DNA of 64,000 bases from Paenibacillus sp. JCM 10914 (GCF_001315105.1 NZ_BAZR01000012.1:62001-126000); one strand, 5' to 3'. Positions 10,111-20,889 are shown, numbered from the stretch's first letter. Program-made: numbers and translations. The notes: a model not told the origin generated them from the sequence alone.

Positions 10111-11379
10111 ATGAAGCAGATCATCGTGATATCGGATTACATAGAGGGACAGCCGGTTATCGCTTCCGTTCGTTACGCAGGGATGATGAAATACATGACT
10201 GACAAGTACCGGATGCTCGTGATCAATGACGAGAAGAACGGGGCTGAGACATCACAATTCACGAATGATAATTATAAGTTCGCCACACCAAGCAGCTCGT
10301 TCACACAGATGAGTAGTAGTCACCGTGGAGATCATGGACGATCTAAAGGATTGCGGTACAGGGTAGAGCCGCTGCTTCGCAACCGCTGGCTGTTGTCGGC
10401 TTGGCGAAGCTACAAGTACAGCCAACACCAATTCGATCGAATGAACATGGCGTTATATCGTCAACTGGATGAATTTCTTGGTCGGCAAGAAGTGGCAGCA
10501 ATCTATATCACCATTCCGGATGTATATGGTCTGTACGTGCTCCAATACATTAAGCAACGAACCGCACATATTCCGGTGATTATCGAAATCCGCGATATCA
10601 TCAACCATCGGATTGGCAAAGGGAACCCCAGGCTGATGTTTCGCAGAGCAGAACGGCTCGTGTCCAAGTCAGCTGACGGCATTATTGCCGTATCAGAGGG
10701 GATTCGCGCTCACTATCAACGACAGAATCCGGGCATGGACATCAGATTGATTACGAATGGATACGACGAGGAGCTCTTCTCGGAGTGTGTGCCTCAGGCA
10801 CTGGGAACGTCAGGTCATCTGACGCTGACGCATATTGGATCGATCTATAAGGGAAGAAACATTACCCAATTTGTCCAGGGACTTGTGGAATTCCACAGGC
10901 AGACTCATAAGCCGATTACATTGAATATTATAGGGCTGCTTGATCAGCAGGCTCTTCAGGAGATAGATGCGTTACAGTTACGGAACACCGGAGTAACCCT
11001 GGAGGTTATAGGCAGTGTTAGTCATGCCGAGGCTATCCGCTGGCTTAAAGCAGCGGACATTGCAGTCATTCTAACGCATAGAAAAGGAAGTGAGTATGCG
11101 ATTCCGGGCAAAACCTTCGAATATATCGGCGCCTGCAAGCCGATTCTTGCGGTGACGGAAGATAAGGAGCTGACGGCTATGATACATGGTCGATACGGTT
11201 TGTGTGCCGTACATGATCCACAAGCCATTGCGTCCAGTCTAAAGGGAATGACGGAACGCACTTTTGACTACTCGGACAGAATGAAGTATTCCAGAGCGTC
11301 GCAAATGCAGCAGATTATGACGTTCATTGAGAACAAGATGAATGTAGTGCAAACTGCATCGCATACGGAAGAGGATTAG
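10111..11379 (+). CDS. Glycosyltransferase family 4
   Basis: 422 residues from the ATG at 10111 (MKQIIVISDYIEGQP), preceded by GAAGGTGATGG. Upstream in-frame ATGs lie inside the deacetylase-like gene. GT-B layout: the N-terminal domain is followed by SADGIIAVSEGI near residue 190 and then the nucleotide-sugar domain with THIGSIYKGRNI, the segment KAADIAVILTH and GKTFEYIGACKPILAV near residue 335. The last contains the conserved K-x-F-E-Y motif of GT4/GT1-like enzymes such as WbuB. It probably adds a sugar to the repeat unit. It starts one base after the stop of the upstream gene and ends one base before the polymerase gene. Confidence 0.8.
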   Translation: MKQIIVISDYIEGQPVIASVRYAGMMKYMTDKYRMLVINDEKNGAETSQFTNDNYKFATPSSSFTQMSSSHRGDHGRSKGLRYRVEPLLRNRWLLSAWRSYKYSQHQFDRMNMALYRQLDEFLGRQEVAAIYITIPDVYGLYVLQYIKQRTAHIPVIIEIRDIINHRIGKGNPRLMFRRAERLVSKSADGIIAVSEGIRAHYQRQNPGMDIRLITNGYDEELFSECVPQALGTSGHLTLTHIGSIYKGRNITQFVQGLVEFHRQTHKPITLNIIGLLDQQALQEIDALQLRNTGVTLEVIGSVSHAEAIRWLKAADIAVILTHRKGSEYAIPGKTFEYIGACKPILAVTEDKELTAMIHGRYGLCAVHDPQAIASSLKGMTERTFDYSDRMKYSRASQMQQIMTFIENKMNVVQTASHTEED

Positions 11380-11380
11380 G

Positions 11381-12610
11381 ATGGAATTTCTGATCGCACT
11401 GATCTATATCTTCCACCAGATGGTAGATGCGAACCTGGACTTGTTCTACATGTTGGCTCTGATTCTAATTGTCTTCGATCTGCTCAAGCGAACCGGGATT
11501 ACCATAAGGGCCGTCTTATATTTTTACTGGATAGCGTTATATGCCACTCTGCTGATTTATTTGAATTACACGATGGACATCCCCCGCTTACTCGTTAATA
11601 CATCCAAAATCTTTCTGTGCTTGTTCTTGTACTGGCAAGTGAGGGACATGGTATTGACGGGACCGATGTTGAAAAAGATCGTTCATACGATCTCCTTGGT
11701 TAACGTCATTTTGCTGGGTATCGGCTTAGTATTAAGAACCGATCTGTTGTGGAGGATGGATGACAATGTCAATATTTATCAGAGTGTTCGTTTATCCTTA
11801 TTATATTTCGAGCCGAGTGAGGCATCCTTTCATGCCTCGATTCTCGTTATCTTGCTGATGTATATGGTTTTGAAGGGTGGGTCCTGGAAAGAGAGCAGGC
11901 TCAGCCTTTTTTATATGGGAACGAATGCGGTGATCATTATATTGTCGGCAGGCATTGGCGCGTTTGGCAGCATGCTGCTGGCGCTGGCGGTCATGTTCTA
12001 TTATCACTTATTTAAACGAGTAACGCTCAAGAAGGCGGTTGCTTTTATCTCCCTACTGATCGTGGGTATCGTGGCGATATCCATTTTTGTTATGAGCAAA
12101 AACAGCTTTTACTTGCGGTTCCTGGACATCATCAACGGTAATGACGGCTCTGTTGTTTACCGCTTTGATGTAAGCTTTCGCGTCATGTGGCAGATGCTCA
12201 TAGACTCCCATTGGCTGGGAATTGGCTTTGGCAATCTGAATACCGATTTGACGCGGGGCATGTATTATCAATTCGGGTTGGTTGAAGTCATATCGAACTC
12301 CTTCATGTATGTGATTGCGGAAGGAGGCATCTTCATGCTCATATTTTTAATTCTTTTCCATATCGCTCTAATTCGTAAAGTACGGCCGGAAGAGAGATTA
12401 CTGAAGTATGCGCTGCTTATGTTCATCGTCTGTTATCAGATTGCCGGCGGGTATTTTACTAATCCGGTGAACTGGATCGTATATGGCTTGATTGCAAACG
12501 CCTTTTATATGAGCCATGAGGCTGTGCCTGAAGCCGGGAGGAGCCTAGGTTTAAAGAGAATGAGCGGTTTGAAAAGGCAGGATTCGTTCGGAATGGAGAT
12601 GAAGAGATGA
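11381..12610 (+). CDS. O-antigen ligase/polymerase-like membrane protein (Wzy candidate)
   Basis: 409 residues with about 10-12 hydrophobic segments and one larger extracytoplasmic loop (about residues 245-300) containing SHWLGIGFGNLNTD, the H/W-x-G-x-G-x-G pattern seen in Wzy/O-antigen ligase families. In Wzy-dependent pathways this protein joins flipped repeat units outside the membrane. Its presence together with the Wzx-like flippase at 5209 points to a Wzx/Wzy route rather than an ABC-exporter route. Sequence conservation in this family is poor, so the call rests on topology, the loop motif and context. The ATG has GAGGATTAGG upstream, and the stop overlaps the next ATG. Confidence 0.75.
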   Translation: MEFLIALIYIFHQMVDANLDLFYMLALILIVFDLLKRTGITIRAVLYFYWIALYATLLIYLNYTMDIPRLLVNTSKIFLCLFLYWQVRDMVLTGPMLKKIVHTISLVNVILLGIGLVLRTDLLWRMDDNVNIYQSVRLSLLYFEPSEASFHASILVILLMYMVLKGGSWKESRLSLFYMGTNAVIIILSAGIGAFGSMLLALAVMFYYHLFKRVTLKKAVAFISLLIVGIVAISIFVMSKNSFYLRFLDIINGNDGSVVYRFDVSFRVMWQMLIDSHWLGIGFGNLNTDLTRGMYYQFGLVEVISNSFMYVIAEGGIFMLIFLILFHIALIRKVRPEERLLKYALLMFIVCYQIAGGYFTNPVNWIVYGLIANAFYMSHEAVPEAGRSLGLKRMSGLKRQDSFGMEMKR

Positions 12611-13992
12611 AGATCATGCACGTATCCTTGGGACTTCCGCCCCTGCGCACCGGCGGATTAACGAAATACAGCGTAGACCTGATGCTGGAGCAGAAGCAAC
12701 AATCGCACGAAGTCGTGCTTGTGTATCCCGGGCATACGACATGGCCTCGCATAACGCGTGTGGAACGATGCGAGGATTATGAAGGGATTGAGGTATATGA
12801 GATCGTGAATCCCTTGCCTGTGCCTTTACTGGGTGGAATCCGGAGGCCGCATGCATTCATGAAAGAGAGTCCACGGGAACCCTTTCAGCTATTTTTGCAA
12901 CAGCTTCAGCCGGATGTCATTCACTTCCATACCTTCATGGGAGTTCATAAGGAGTTATTGGAGGCCGCTAAAGCGGTAGGCATTCGGATGGTATACACAA
13001 CGCATGATTATTTCGGCATCTGTCCCAAAGTTAATCTGCTGGACCAAGCCGGTCAGGTATGCCGTAATTTTCGGCAAGGATTGGGTTGCGTCTCTTGCAA
13101 TGAGCACGGCTACAGCTTGGCGATGATCTATATGATGCAGTCCAGAGTATATAGTCGATTTAAAAATAGCTATATGGTTAAGCAGCTTCGCAGACGGGTC
13201 AGGAGCCGAAGCGTATCCATGGACGCCCAGTCAGGAATCTCAACGCGCTTTGGTTATCAAGATCATCCGCTAGCTTCGGCCTATCTTGAACTTAGAGCTT
13301 ATTATATGGACATGTTTCACCTCATGGACCGGCTTCATTTCAACAGCTCTGTCTCCAGAGACGAGTATGGCAAGCATGGGCTAACTCACGGAGATGTCGT
13401 GACGATTAGGCACCGGGACATAACGGATCAGCGGAGGTTGAAGTTGTTCCTTGAAGATCAGCCGCTGCGAATTACTTATCTTGGACCCGTGGATCATTAT
13501 AAAGGCTTCGGCTTGCTTAAACGGAGCCTGGATCAGCTTCTAGTACAGAGCACGGAAGCATGGCATTTGCATATATACGGTAACGACGTAGTGCCAACGA
13601 ATTGGGATAAAGCGAAATATACGTTTCATGGCAAGTATCATTACAGCGAGCTAAACACGATTCTGGAGCAGACAGATCTGCTGATTGTTCCAAGCGTTTG
13701 GAAAGAGACGTTCGGCTTTGTAGGACTGGAGGGGCTGGCGCATGCCGTGCCCATGGTCGTATCGCGATATGCAGGGTGTAAGGATCTGATTCAGGATGGT
13801 ATCACCGGCTGGATATGCGAGCCGCATGAGATGTCGCTGGTTCAACATCTGGATACGATTGTAAAGAACCGGGATTTGCTGAGGAAGATGAATCGGAGGA
13901 TGCTGGCGATGGAGATTGATTTTACGATGAGCACTCATGCAATGGATATAACGGATTGGTATTCAAATGCATATGAAGAGGTCCTATTATGA
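12607..13992 (+). CDS. Glycosyltransferase family 4, long form
   Basis: 461 residues. The N-terminus HVSLGLPPLRTGGLTKYSVD is the GT4 glycine-rich start. The C-terminal domain has TYLGPVDHYKGFGLL near residue 290 and VPSVWKETFGFVGLEGLAHA near residue 360, including the E-x-F-G-x-x-x-x-E pattern of retaining GT4 enzymes. A Cys-rich insertion (C-P-K, C-R-N, GLGCVSCNEHG) near residues 140-165 is seen in a subset of GT4 proteins and may bind metal. The ATG overlaps the stop of the polymerase gene (ATGA), and the TGA stop in turn overlaps the next start. Confidence 0.82.
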   Translation: MKIMHVSLGLPPLRTGGLTKYSVDLMLEQKQQSHEVVLVYPGHTTWPRITRVERCEDYEGIEVYEIVNPLPVPLLGGIRRPHAFMKESPREPFQLFLQQLQPDVIHFHTFMGVHKELLEAAKAVGIRMVYTTHDYFGICPKVNLLDQAGQVCRNFRQGLGCVSCNEHGYSLAMIYMMQSRVYSRFKNSYMVKQLRRRVRSRSVSMDAQSGISTRFGYQDHPLASAYLELRAYYMDMFHLMDRLHFNSSVSRDEYGKHGLTHGDVVTIRHRDITDQRRLKLFLEDQPLRITYLGPVDHYKGFGLLKRSLDQLLVQSTEAWHLHIYGNDVVPTNWDKAKYTFHGKYHYSELNTILEQTDLLIVPSVWKETFGFVGLEGLAHAVPMVVSRYAGCKDLIQDGITGWICEPHEMSLVQHLDTIVKNRDLLRKMNRRMLAMEIDFTMSTHAMDITDWYSNAYEEVLL

Positions 13993-15224
13993 AGAAACAT
14001 GTTTTTATAGTCGGTTCGAAAGGGATCCCCGCCCAATATGGCGGTTTTGAGACGTTTGTGGATCAGTTGACAAGAAGAAGAGTCTCGGAGGATATCCAAT
14101 ACCATGTATCCTGCCTTGCGCAGGAGTCGGGCGAGTTCGAATATCAGGGAGTAAGGTGCTTTAACGTAAAAGTGCCGAAGATCGGCAGTGCCAGTGCGGT
14201 ACTCTACGATCTTCTCAGTCTGAGGGAATGTCTTCGCTATATCCAGCAACATCAGTTACAAGGGTGCATTGTGTACATTTTGGCCTGCCGTATCGGGCCA
14301 TTCTTTTATGCTTATAAGCGAAAGTTGGAGCGGCTTGGCGTTCAGGTACTGGTGAATCCGGATGGTCATGAATGGAAGCGAGGCAAATGGAATTGGTTCA
14401 TCAAGCAGTATTGGAAATATTCGGAGCGGCTGATGGTGAAGCACGCAGATCTCCTGGTGTGTGACTCTCAGGGCATCGAAGCGTATATTCAATCCGACTA
14501 CGAGCGCTATCAACCTAAGACCACCTATATCGCATACGGAGCAGACGTATCCCCCTCCATCCTTACGGCTTCTGACACAGAACTTACGGAATGGTTTCGC
14601 CGGCACGAGGTGAGAGCAGGGGAATACTACGTGATCATTGGACGATTTGTGCCGGAGAATAACTACGAACTGATGATAAGGGAGTTCATGAAATCGGGTA
14701 CCGATAAGGATCTTGTGCTGATCACCGGGGTCGAGCAGAACGACTATTATGTCAGGCTGCTGGCTGAAACGCGTTTTGATCTGGATCGGCGAATCAAATT
14801 CGTGGGTACGGTATATGACACGGAGCGGTTGAAGAAAATCCGGGAGCTGGCTTACGGTTATTGCCATGGACACGAGGTAGGAGGCACAAACCCTTCCTTA
14901 TTAGAGTCGCTGGCATCAACGAACGTCAACCTGCTATACGATGTAGTATTTAATCGAGAGGTTGGAGGAGACCATGCGTTCTATTTTACGGCTGAAGCGG
15001 GTTCGTTCGCAGCACTTGTTCAGAAGGCAGACGAATTAACGGAGATACAGGTCGCAGCGTTCGGTCGTAAGGCGAAGCAGCGCGTAATCGATCATTACTC
15101 ATGGGAGCATATTGTCAATCAGTACGAGAATTTATTCCTGAAGGAGCTGCTTGTATATGAAAGGCATTATATTGGCGGGCGGAAGCGGAACGAGGTTATA
15201 TCCTTTAACGAAAACAGTCTCTAA
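13989..15224 (+). CDS. Rhamnosyltransferase-like GT (DUF1972/Cps2T type)
   Basis: About 390-411 residues. The N-terminus [20 protein letters not shown] is the signature of DUF1972 glycosyltransferases such as streptococcal Cps2T, which transfer rhamnose onto the first lipid-linked sugar. [24 protein letters not shown] and the C-terminal [18 protein letters not shown] follow in the usual order. That fits the dTDP-sugar gene rmlA immediately downstream. As written, the frame runs 68 bases into rmlA. A one-base loss just upstream would instead give a TGA overlapping the rmlA ATG (ATATGA at 15155), the pattern used elsewhere in this operon. I suspect the true end is near 15159. Confidence 0.8.
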   Translation: MKKHVFIVGSKGIPAQYGGFETFVDQLTRRRVSEDIQYHVSCLAQESGEFEYQGVRCFNVKVPKIGSASAVLYDLLSLRECLRYIQQHQLQGCIVYILACRIGPFFYAYKRKLERLGVQVLVNPDGHEWKRGKWNWFIKQYWKYSERLMVKHADLLVCDSQGIEAYIQSDYERYQPKTTYIAYGADVSPSILTASDTELTEWFRRHEVRAGEYYVIIGRFVPENNYELMIREFMKSGTDKDLVLITGVEQNDYYVRLLAETRFDLDRRIKFVGTVYDTERLKKIRELAYGYCHGHEVGGTNPSLLESLASTNVNLLYDVVFNREVGGDHAFYFTAEAGSFAALVQKADELTEIQVAAFGRKAKQRVIDHYSWEHIVNQYENLFLKELLVYERHYIGGRKRNEVISFNENSL

Positions 15225-16059
15225 GCAACTACTGCCTGTCTACGATAAACCGATGATATATTATCCGCTGTCCGTGTTAATGTTGGCTGGTATCCGTGAG
15301 ATTCTGATCATCTCCACGCCCGAAGATACTCCGTTATTCCAGCAGTTGCTCGGAGATGGCAGTCAGATTGGGCTAGAGCTTAGTTATGCTGTCCAGCCAT
15401 ACCCGGCTGGGATCGCGCAAGCTTTCTTGATTGGCGAGCCTTTTATAGGCCAGGAGCGGGTGGCGCTGATCCTTGGAGATAACTTGTTCTTCGGTCATGG
15501 GATGGGCAAGTTACTTAGAGCGGCTGCGGAGCGTGAAGAAGGCGCCACCATATTCGGTTACTACGTGCAGAATCCGGAGCAATTCGGCGTCGTAGAGTTT
15601 AATGGTGACGGCAAAGCAGTATCGATTGAGGAAAAGCCATTGATCTGCCGTTCCCATTATGCCGTCACGGGATTGTATTTCTACGATAGGCGCGTTGTTG
15701 ATATCGCTAGCAATCTGAGGCCCTCGAAGCGGGGTGAACTGGAAATTACGGATATTAATCAGGCATATCTGCAATCTGGAGCATTGCAAGTAGAGATACT
15801 CGGACGGGGGTTTACATGGCTCGATTCGGGGACGCATGATTCCTTGCTTCAAGCCTCGCAATTTATTGAAACGATGGAGAAGCGTCAGGGCTTAAAGATC
15901 GCATGTATCGAAGAGATTGCTTACAGGATGGGTTACATATCAAAGCATGAGCTGTTGGTGCAAGCGGGGAAGATGGGCAAAAGTGCTTATAGCACTTATT
16001 TACTGAACATGATTGATGACAACATCGGCCGTCCCATTCACGAAGGAGTGCTTCAATAA
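15157..16059 (+). CDS. rmlA: Glucose-1-phosphate thymidylyltransferase
   Basis: 300 residues from the ATG at 15157. [16 protein letters not shown] is the nucleotidyltransferase P-loop-like signature, with [17 protein letters not shown] containing the catalytic and substrate-binding residues, and [11 protein letters not shown] the metal-binding Asp. [11 protein letters not shown] near residue 225 is also diagnostic of RmlA/RfbA. The enzyme makes dTDP-glucose, the first step to dTDP-rhamnose and related sugars. The later genes rmlB, rmlC and rmlD are not in this window and must be elsewhere. It closes the biosynthetic part of the operon and fits the rhamnosyltransferase-like gene before it. Confidence 0.92.
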   Translation: MKGIILAGGSGTRLYPLTKTVSKQLLPVYDKPMIYYPLSVLMLAGIREILIISTPEDTPLFQQLLGDGSQIGLELSYAVQPYPAGIAQAFLIGEPFIGQERVALILGDNLFFGHGMGKLLRAAAEREEGATIFGYYVQNPEQFGVVEFNGDGKAVSIEEKPLICRSHYAVTGLYFYDRRVVDIASNLRPSKRGELEITDINQAYLQSGALQVEILGRGFTWLDSGTHDSLLQASQFIETMEKRQGLKIACIEEIAYRMGYISKHELLVQAGKMGKSAYSTYLLNMIDDNIGRPIHEGVLQ

Positions 16060-16165
16060 ACCCGATTCTATCGTATAACTCAGGTCATGTGTCTTTCGTT
16101 CATATGACCATGGCAAAAAAAGGACAGCCGCATAGTATATTGAAATTATGATGGGAGGTTGTTCG

Positions 16166-18330
16166 ATGAGGAAATCGGCCAAATTCAGCAGAGCTATGCG
16201 AGCTGTCCTGCCAGCTTGTCTGATGATTTCAGCAGTTCGATCATCAGATGATGGCAAAGATTTGCCGAAGGATTCCATCGTTAAGGAGCATAGGATGGAT
16301 GAGAAGGCGACGATATCCGGTCTGTCGGATGGCAGTAATGGTTGAATCAATTGAATCTTCCTTGGTTGACCGTTCTGGATACGCAGACTTTAACCGAATC
16401 GTTATCGAAGTTGAAGAGCTACGGTGGTGGTGTTCTGGTCCTGAGTAAGGGATCATACGCAATTAGCCAGGATATGACGGTGGATGCAGGGATTATGCTC
16501 CATTTCCTACCTGGAGCTGAGCTTAATATTAGCAAAGGGAAGACGGTGACCATCAACGGGAAAATTTCAGCGGGGCGATCCCGTATATTCGCTGGACAAG
16601 GAATGGTGAGAGGACAACCTCAAGTTGATGCGATCGCGCCGCAGTGGTTCGGAGCCAGTGCGAACGGAACGGCCAATGACGCTGCCGCCATCCAATCCAG
16701 TATTGATCTGGCTGCAGCTTCTGGAGCGGATGTTATGCTTGAACCGGGCGTGTATAGTGTCGATCAGATTATAATGAAGAACAACGTAAAGCTGATCGGG
16801 AAGACAGGGGCTGTTCTGCAATCTCCAGATCCAAAGGTGTCGGATGTCATCATACGGGCCACAGGCGTACATTCGTTTGAAGTTGCCGGGCTCGAAGGGA
16901 AGATTGATTTTTTTGTTGCGGATAGCTCCGATTTTGTCATCCGTGATATGAAGGTAGAGGGCAACAGCAATGGCTGGTACTTCTATCGTTCATCGGGCGG
17001 TTATATAGCAGGTAACCAACTGCTCAATCTGAATAACAAAACCGAGCGCATTATTTATGTGAACGACTGTGAGTATATGACGATCGAGAACAACCGAATT
17101 AAGAATGCCGTCTTATTCAATGGAGTCGGCCCGAACTTAAATACAGGTATTAATGTATCCTCTTCTATCCATTGCAAAGTATTGTTTAATCATGTGGAGA
17201 ACTGCGGGGGGCAGGGGATTTTGTTTGATACGAATATCGGTATTACCGATCCGAAGGAGCGGCTGTGCTATAGCAACATGGCGATGGGGAATACCCTGAT
17301 TGGCAATGGTCAGGAAGGCATCACGGCCTTCTCTTCACAGCAATATGAGACTTACGATATCGTCATTACGAATAATATAGCCATTAATAACCGATACAAT
17401 GGCATCGAATTATGGGGCGTACGGCAGATCGTTGTGGAGTCTAACAGTATTAGTGCACCTGATATGAAACAGTTCAGTTTTGGCGCGATCAACATTTTTG
17501 CTTCCAAAGATGTTATTGTGAACGGGAATTCGATTGATACCGTACCTACCTCCGGGATTGCAACCGCCCATGGGTCACAGTATCCTGAACCGAACTGCAG
17601 CAATATCATCATAACCAACAATCGGATTCAAACTTGGAACAACCTGGATCTAAGCCCCGTAACGAGTCATGATCAGAACTGTGGTATTAATCTGTTTGAC
17701 GCAGAGTTCAGTGTGGTACAAGGTAACATCCTGGTGGACACGAAGAAAATGAGAAAAAACACGGTGAAGGCGATCTCCGTTGTCAGTGGCCATAATCTCA
17801 TCCGCGGCAATGTGAACCCGGGTAATTTGCTCATTGATGATCATACGGAAGCGGATCAGGTATGGGTGGGAGCCCAACTGGCTGAACGCAACCCGTTGCT
17901 GCGGATGTCGCTCTTGCCTGGTGATCTGAACAACGGCAATATGGCAGCGATTGATGCCGGCTCCATCTGGTACAACCACGATAAACTGGCTTTATTCTAC
18001 AAAGGTTATCTTAAGACGATGGTGGCCCCGATCTATATTAATGAGAATGCCACGGCGGGTTATCCCGGCGAGGACTTCACCCCGGGCTATTTCAATTATC
18101 AGAGCAGGACGGGCAAATTGTATTACCGCGGCAAACCTGACAATTCGAACGGAAAATATTCAGAGATCGTGATGAGGGATAAATTCATCAATCTTAGAAG
18201 AAGCACGGAAGTCACCAAGACGCCTATCGCAGGAGACACTTACTATGACACCAACTTAAAAAAACCGGTGTACTTTGACGGTACGAACTGGCGAGACTAT
18301 AGCGGAAATATCGTTCGCGTTACGCCATGA
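16166..18330 (+). CDS. Secreted-type right-handed parallel beta-helix protein (pectate-lyase-3 fold), frame break near 16344
   Basis: The ATG at 16166 has GGGAGG 7 bases upstream and begins a short basic/hydrophobic N-terminus. The frame then stops at TGA in AATGGTTGAATC (16338-16349); one added G gives N-G-W-N-Q and continues into the 662-residue frame. FGASANGTANDAAAIQSSID and LEPGVYSVD match Pectate_lyase_3 domains, and the middle (residues about 250-520) shows repeated N-x-I/V-x-x-N rungs of a beta-helix. The C-terminal YYDTNLKKPVYFDGTNWRD is a short tail domain seen in surface or phage-like proteins. Role inferred: binding or cleavage of the cluster's own polysaccharide. A rho-independent terminator follows at 18356. 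Confidence 0.72.
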
Positions 18331-18355
18331 TGGAAGCACGATAGATGAACGTTCA

Positions 18356-18412
18356 AGAACGGTTGGATTCGGGTATTGGGCAACAACCCCGAACGAGACG
18401 GTTCTTTTTCTT
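18356..18412 (+). terminator. Rho-independent terminator after the polysaccharide cluster
   Basis: An imperfect inverted repeat (AGAAC...TTCGGG against CCCGAA...GTTCT) is followed by TTTTTC and then TTTTTTT. It separates the cluster from the dehydrogenase gene. Confidence 0.75.
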
Positions 18413-18462
18413 TTTTTGGCAGGTTTACTCAGTAAATAGTATGAATAGCAGGGGGCACGGGG

Positions 18463-19560
18463 ATGGGATCAACGATGTTGGGGCTGGTCAAAGAAAGTCG
18501 GGAACCGGGGGCAGTTCTTAAGGAAGTGCCAGTTCCGGAAATTGGCCATGATGAGGTGTTGGTGCGGGTGAAGGTAAGCTCGATTTGCGGGACGGATATG
18601 CATATTTACAATTGGGACGCTTGGGCGGAGCAAACCGTGATTACACCAAATGTGTTCGGCCACGAGTTTGCTGGAATTGTGGAAGCGATCGGAAACCATG
18701 TCTTTAACGTAGCAGTGGGCGATTATATCTCGGCTGAGGGACATATCGTCTGCGGCTGGTGCAGTGCATGTCGATCGGGCAATGCTCATGTATGCCGAAA
18801 TACTCGAAGCTTCGGGATTACTGCACCTGGTTGTTTTGCCAGTTATGCCGTCGTTAAAGCCAGCAATGTGATTCATAATGCCGCAAATTTGCCGCTTGAG
18901 CTGGCCTGCCTGCAAGATCCGTTAGGCAACGCGGTGCATGCGGTCATGGCCGGTGACATAGTAGGCAAATCCGTCGCAGTAATTGGATCAGGCTTGATTG
19001 GGCTGATGTCGATTGCGGTAGCGAAGGCGTGTGGAGCCGGCCAAGTTATCGCAGTGGATATTAATCCGTATCGGCTGGAGATGGCTCGCAAGATGGGGGC
19101 AGATGTTATCATCAACAATTCCATCGACCGATTGTCAACAGCATTGCAAGAGTTTACCGAAGGAGAAGGTCCTGAAGTCATACTGGAGATGTCGGGTAAT
19201 CCGGAGGCATTAAAAGAAGCTATTGTGGGCGCCGCCCAGGCAGCGCGGGTGTCATTAATGGGAATTCCGCCGTCTGAGGTTGCGCTTGATATGAGTCAGA
19301 TCATATTTAAGGGAATTCGTCTCGAAGGGATTACGGGCAGACGTATGTATAAGACCTGGCAACAGATGAAGGGCTTGCTTCATCATCATTCGCTCGATAT
19401 TTCGAAGCTGGTAACGCATACCTTTACCTTGGAACGTTATGAAGAGGCGTTTGAATTAATGCAATCCGGATTATGCGGCAAGGTATTATTCCTGCACGAA
19501 GCGACTAGTGAATATGAGCTTGGTAACCTCGTAAGAAACGAAGCCTATCAGGAGGTGTAG
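18463..19560 (+). CDS. tdh: L-threonine 3-dehydrogenase-like zinc alcohol dehydrogenase
   Basis: 365 residues, medium-chain dehydrogenase. Catalytic zinc ligand Cys42 lies in SSICGTDMHIYNWDAWA and the paired His-Glu in VFGHEFAG. The structural zinc cysteines are in CGWCSACRSGNAHVC, and the NAD-binding motif is VIGSGLIGLMSIAVAK. The block IYNWDAWA plus GNAVHAV and GIPPSEVALD reproduces threonine dehydrogenase rather than sorbitol dehydrogenase. Tdh oxidises threonine to 2-amino-3-ketobutyrate. The usual partner kbl is not adjacent, so the substrate could be another vicinal amino alcohol or diol. GTG/ATG choices are clear: the ATG has AGGGGG upstream, while MLGLVKES at 18475 is an alternative start. 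Confidence 0.8.
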   Translation: MGSTMLGLVKESREPGAVLKEVPVPEIGHDEVLVRVKVSSICGTDMHIYNWDAWAEQTVITPNVFGHEFAGIVEAIGNHVFNVAVGDYISAEGHIVCGWCSACRSGNAHVCRNTRSFGITAPGCFASYAVVKASNVIHNAANLPLELACLQDPLGNAVHAVMAGDIVGKSVAVIGSGLIGLMSIAVAKACGAGQVIAVDINPYRLEMARKMGADVIINNSIDRLSTALQEFTEGEGPEVILEMSGNPEALKEAIVGAAQAARVSLMGIPPSEVALDMSQIIFKGIRLEGITGRRMYKTWQQMKGLLHHHSLDISKLVTHTFTLERYEEAFELMQSGLCGKVLFLHEATSEYELGNLVRNEAYQEV

Positions 19561-19573
19561 CTATAACCTCTGA

Positions 19574-19602
19574 TTGACAAAGAGTAGCAAATTATATAAA
19601 AT
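19574..19602 (+). promoter_or_regulatory. Sigma-A-type promoter for the small Cys-rich gene
   Basis: Perfect -35 TTGACA at 19574 and TAAAAT at 19597 with a 17-base spacer, 77 bases before the ATG at 19679. Confidence 0.6.
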
Positions 19603-19678
19603 TCCTCTTGTAGATACATATTGTATCGTTCCGAGTTATGCGAGATCAGTGGCATACATCCGGAGAGGAGATGACGGA

Positions 19679-19846
19679 ATGAACGAGTCGATTATGTATT
19701 GTGTAAGCTGTAGCAAAATGCTGCCCATCTCAGAAGGCTTTAGCTTGTACAAAACCGGTTTCTATAAAGACAAGGTTCCAGCAGGGGTGTGCAAGGAATG
19801 TCAAATCGTGATCCTCGAAGGCGGATCGCAACTGGTTAAACACTGA
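19679..19846 (+). CDS. Small Cys-rich (CxxC) zinc-ribbon-like protein
   Basis: 55 residues from the ATG at 19679, with GGAGAGGAG 8 bases upstream. Two cysteine pairs, CVSC near residue 8 and CKEC near residue 41, are spaced as in a small zinc ribbon. There is no other recognisable domain and I do not know a named family. It has its own promoter and is separated from tdh by 118 bases. Small proteins of this kind in Bacillota are often regulators or chaperone cofactors, but no function can be assigned here. Confidence 0.6.
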   Translation: MNESIMYCVSCSKMLPISEGFSLYKTGFYKDKVPAGVCKECQIVILEGGSQLVKH

Positions 19847-19973
19847 GGAACAGGACGCGCTGCATTTAAGCCTGTACCATCAAGGGCGAACGCGCTGAGA
19901 TTTCTGTCTTTTGCTCATGTATTGTATAATTATGGTGATTCACAGGATACATGGGCAAAGGAGATTTATTTAT

Positions 19974-20889
19974 ATGAAGCAGGAACCCTTGGTACGATTG
20001 CTCGGTGTGACAAAGAAAGTATCTGGCAAAGTGCTGGTGGATGACGTGACCTTTGATATTACACCGGGGCAAATATTCGGATTCCTAGGTCCGAACGGTG
20101 CAGGTAAGACGACGACCATCCGCATGATGGTCGGGCTGATGTCCATTAGTAATGGGGACATTACGATTGGTGGATACAGCATCAGGACCCATTATGAAGA
20201 GGCTGCCGCCCAGATCGGGGCGATCGTGGAGAACCCTGAAATGTATAAGTTTCTCTCCGGTTATCATAATCTGAAGCATTTCGCGCGCATGATGCCCGGT
20301 ATTTCGGAAGCGCGTATCCAGGAAGTCGTCGAACTGGTCGGGCTAGGCAGTCGGATTAGGGATAAGGTTCATACGTATTCCCTTGGCATGCGTCAGCGGC
20401 TCGGCGTAGCCAAGCATTGCTCCATCAACCGAAGCTTCTGATTCTGGACGAGCCCACCAACGGGCTTGATCCCCAGGGAATTCGCGAGCTGCGCGATTAT
20501 TTGCGCAGATTGACGCAGGAGGAAGGCACGACCGTATTCGTGTCCAGCCATCTGCTCTCGGAGATGGAACTGATGTGTGATACGGTGGCGATCATCCGGC
20601 ATGGCAAGCTGATTGATATTCGGAAACTTCGTACCGAAGAAGGGGAGCGGATGTTTGAAGAGACGGCGTTCATCGTAAGTGATGTGGGTGTCGCATTACA
20701 GTCACTTAACGCTTATGAAGTCAGGGCTCTGGGTGACCGTATCATTGTCAGGGGGAATCCGGACATGATTGCCGATATGAACGCTGAGCTCGTTGGGGCG
20801 GGTGTGCGGGTATTTGGCATTCAGCCCGTGACGCAATCGCTGGAGGATCAATTCCTGGAAATGACGGGAGGGGTCATGATGTTGAATAA
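19974..20889 (+). CDS. ABC transporter ATP-binding protein, two one-base losses
   Basis: ATG at 19974 with AGGAG upstream. Walker A GPNGAGKTTTIRM, signature YSLGMRQRLGVA and Walker B LLILDEPTNGLDPQG mark a bacitracin/gliding-type (BcrA-like) ATPase of about 304 residues. The frame breaks at about 20411: GTAGCCAAGCA needs one more C to read A-Q-A-L-L-H-Q-P. Its natural stop is also lost near 20873: one more G in the GGAGGGG run gives T-G-G-G-H-D-V-E and TAA at 20887. As written, the ATPase end is fused to the permease. Both breaks are in short homopolymers. The protein would energise the membrane partner encoded next. Confidence 0.82.

Noticed and set aside
16080-16140. Terminator between rmlA and the beta-helix gene
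   Set aside because: GGTCATGTG/CATATGACC can pair but no T-run follows on the + strand; it may be an operator, support is too weak to list.
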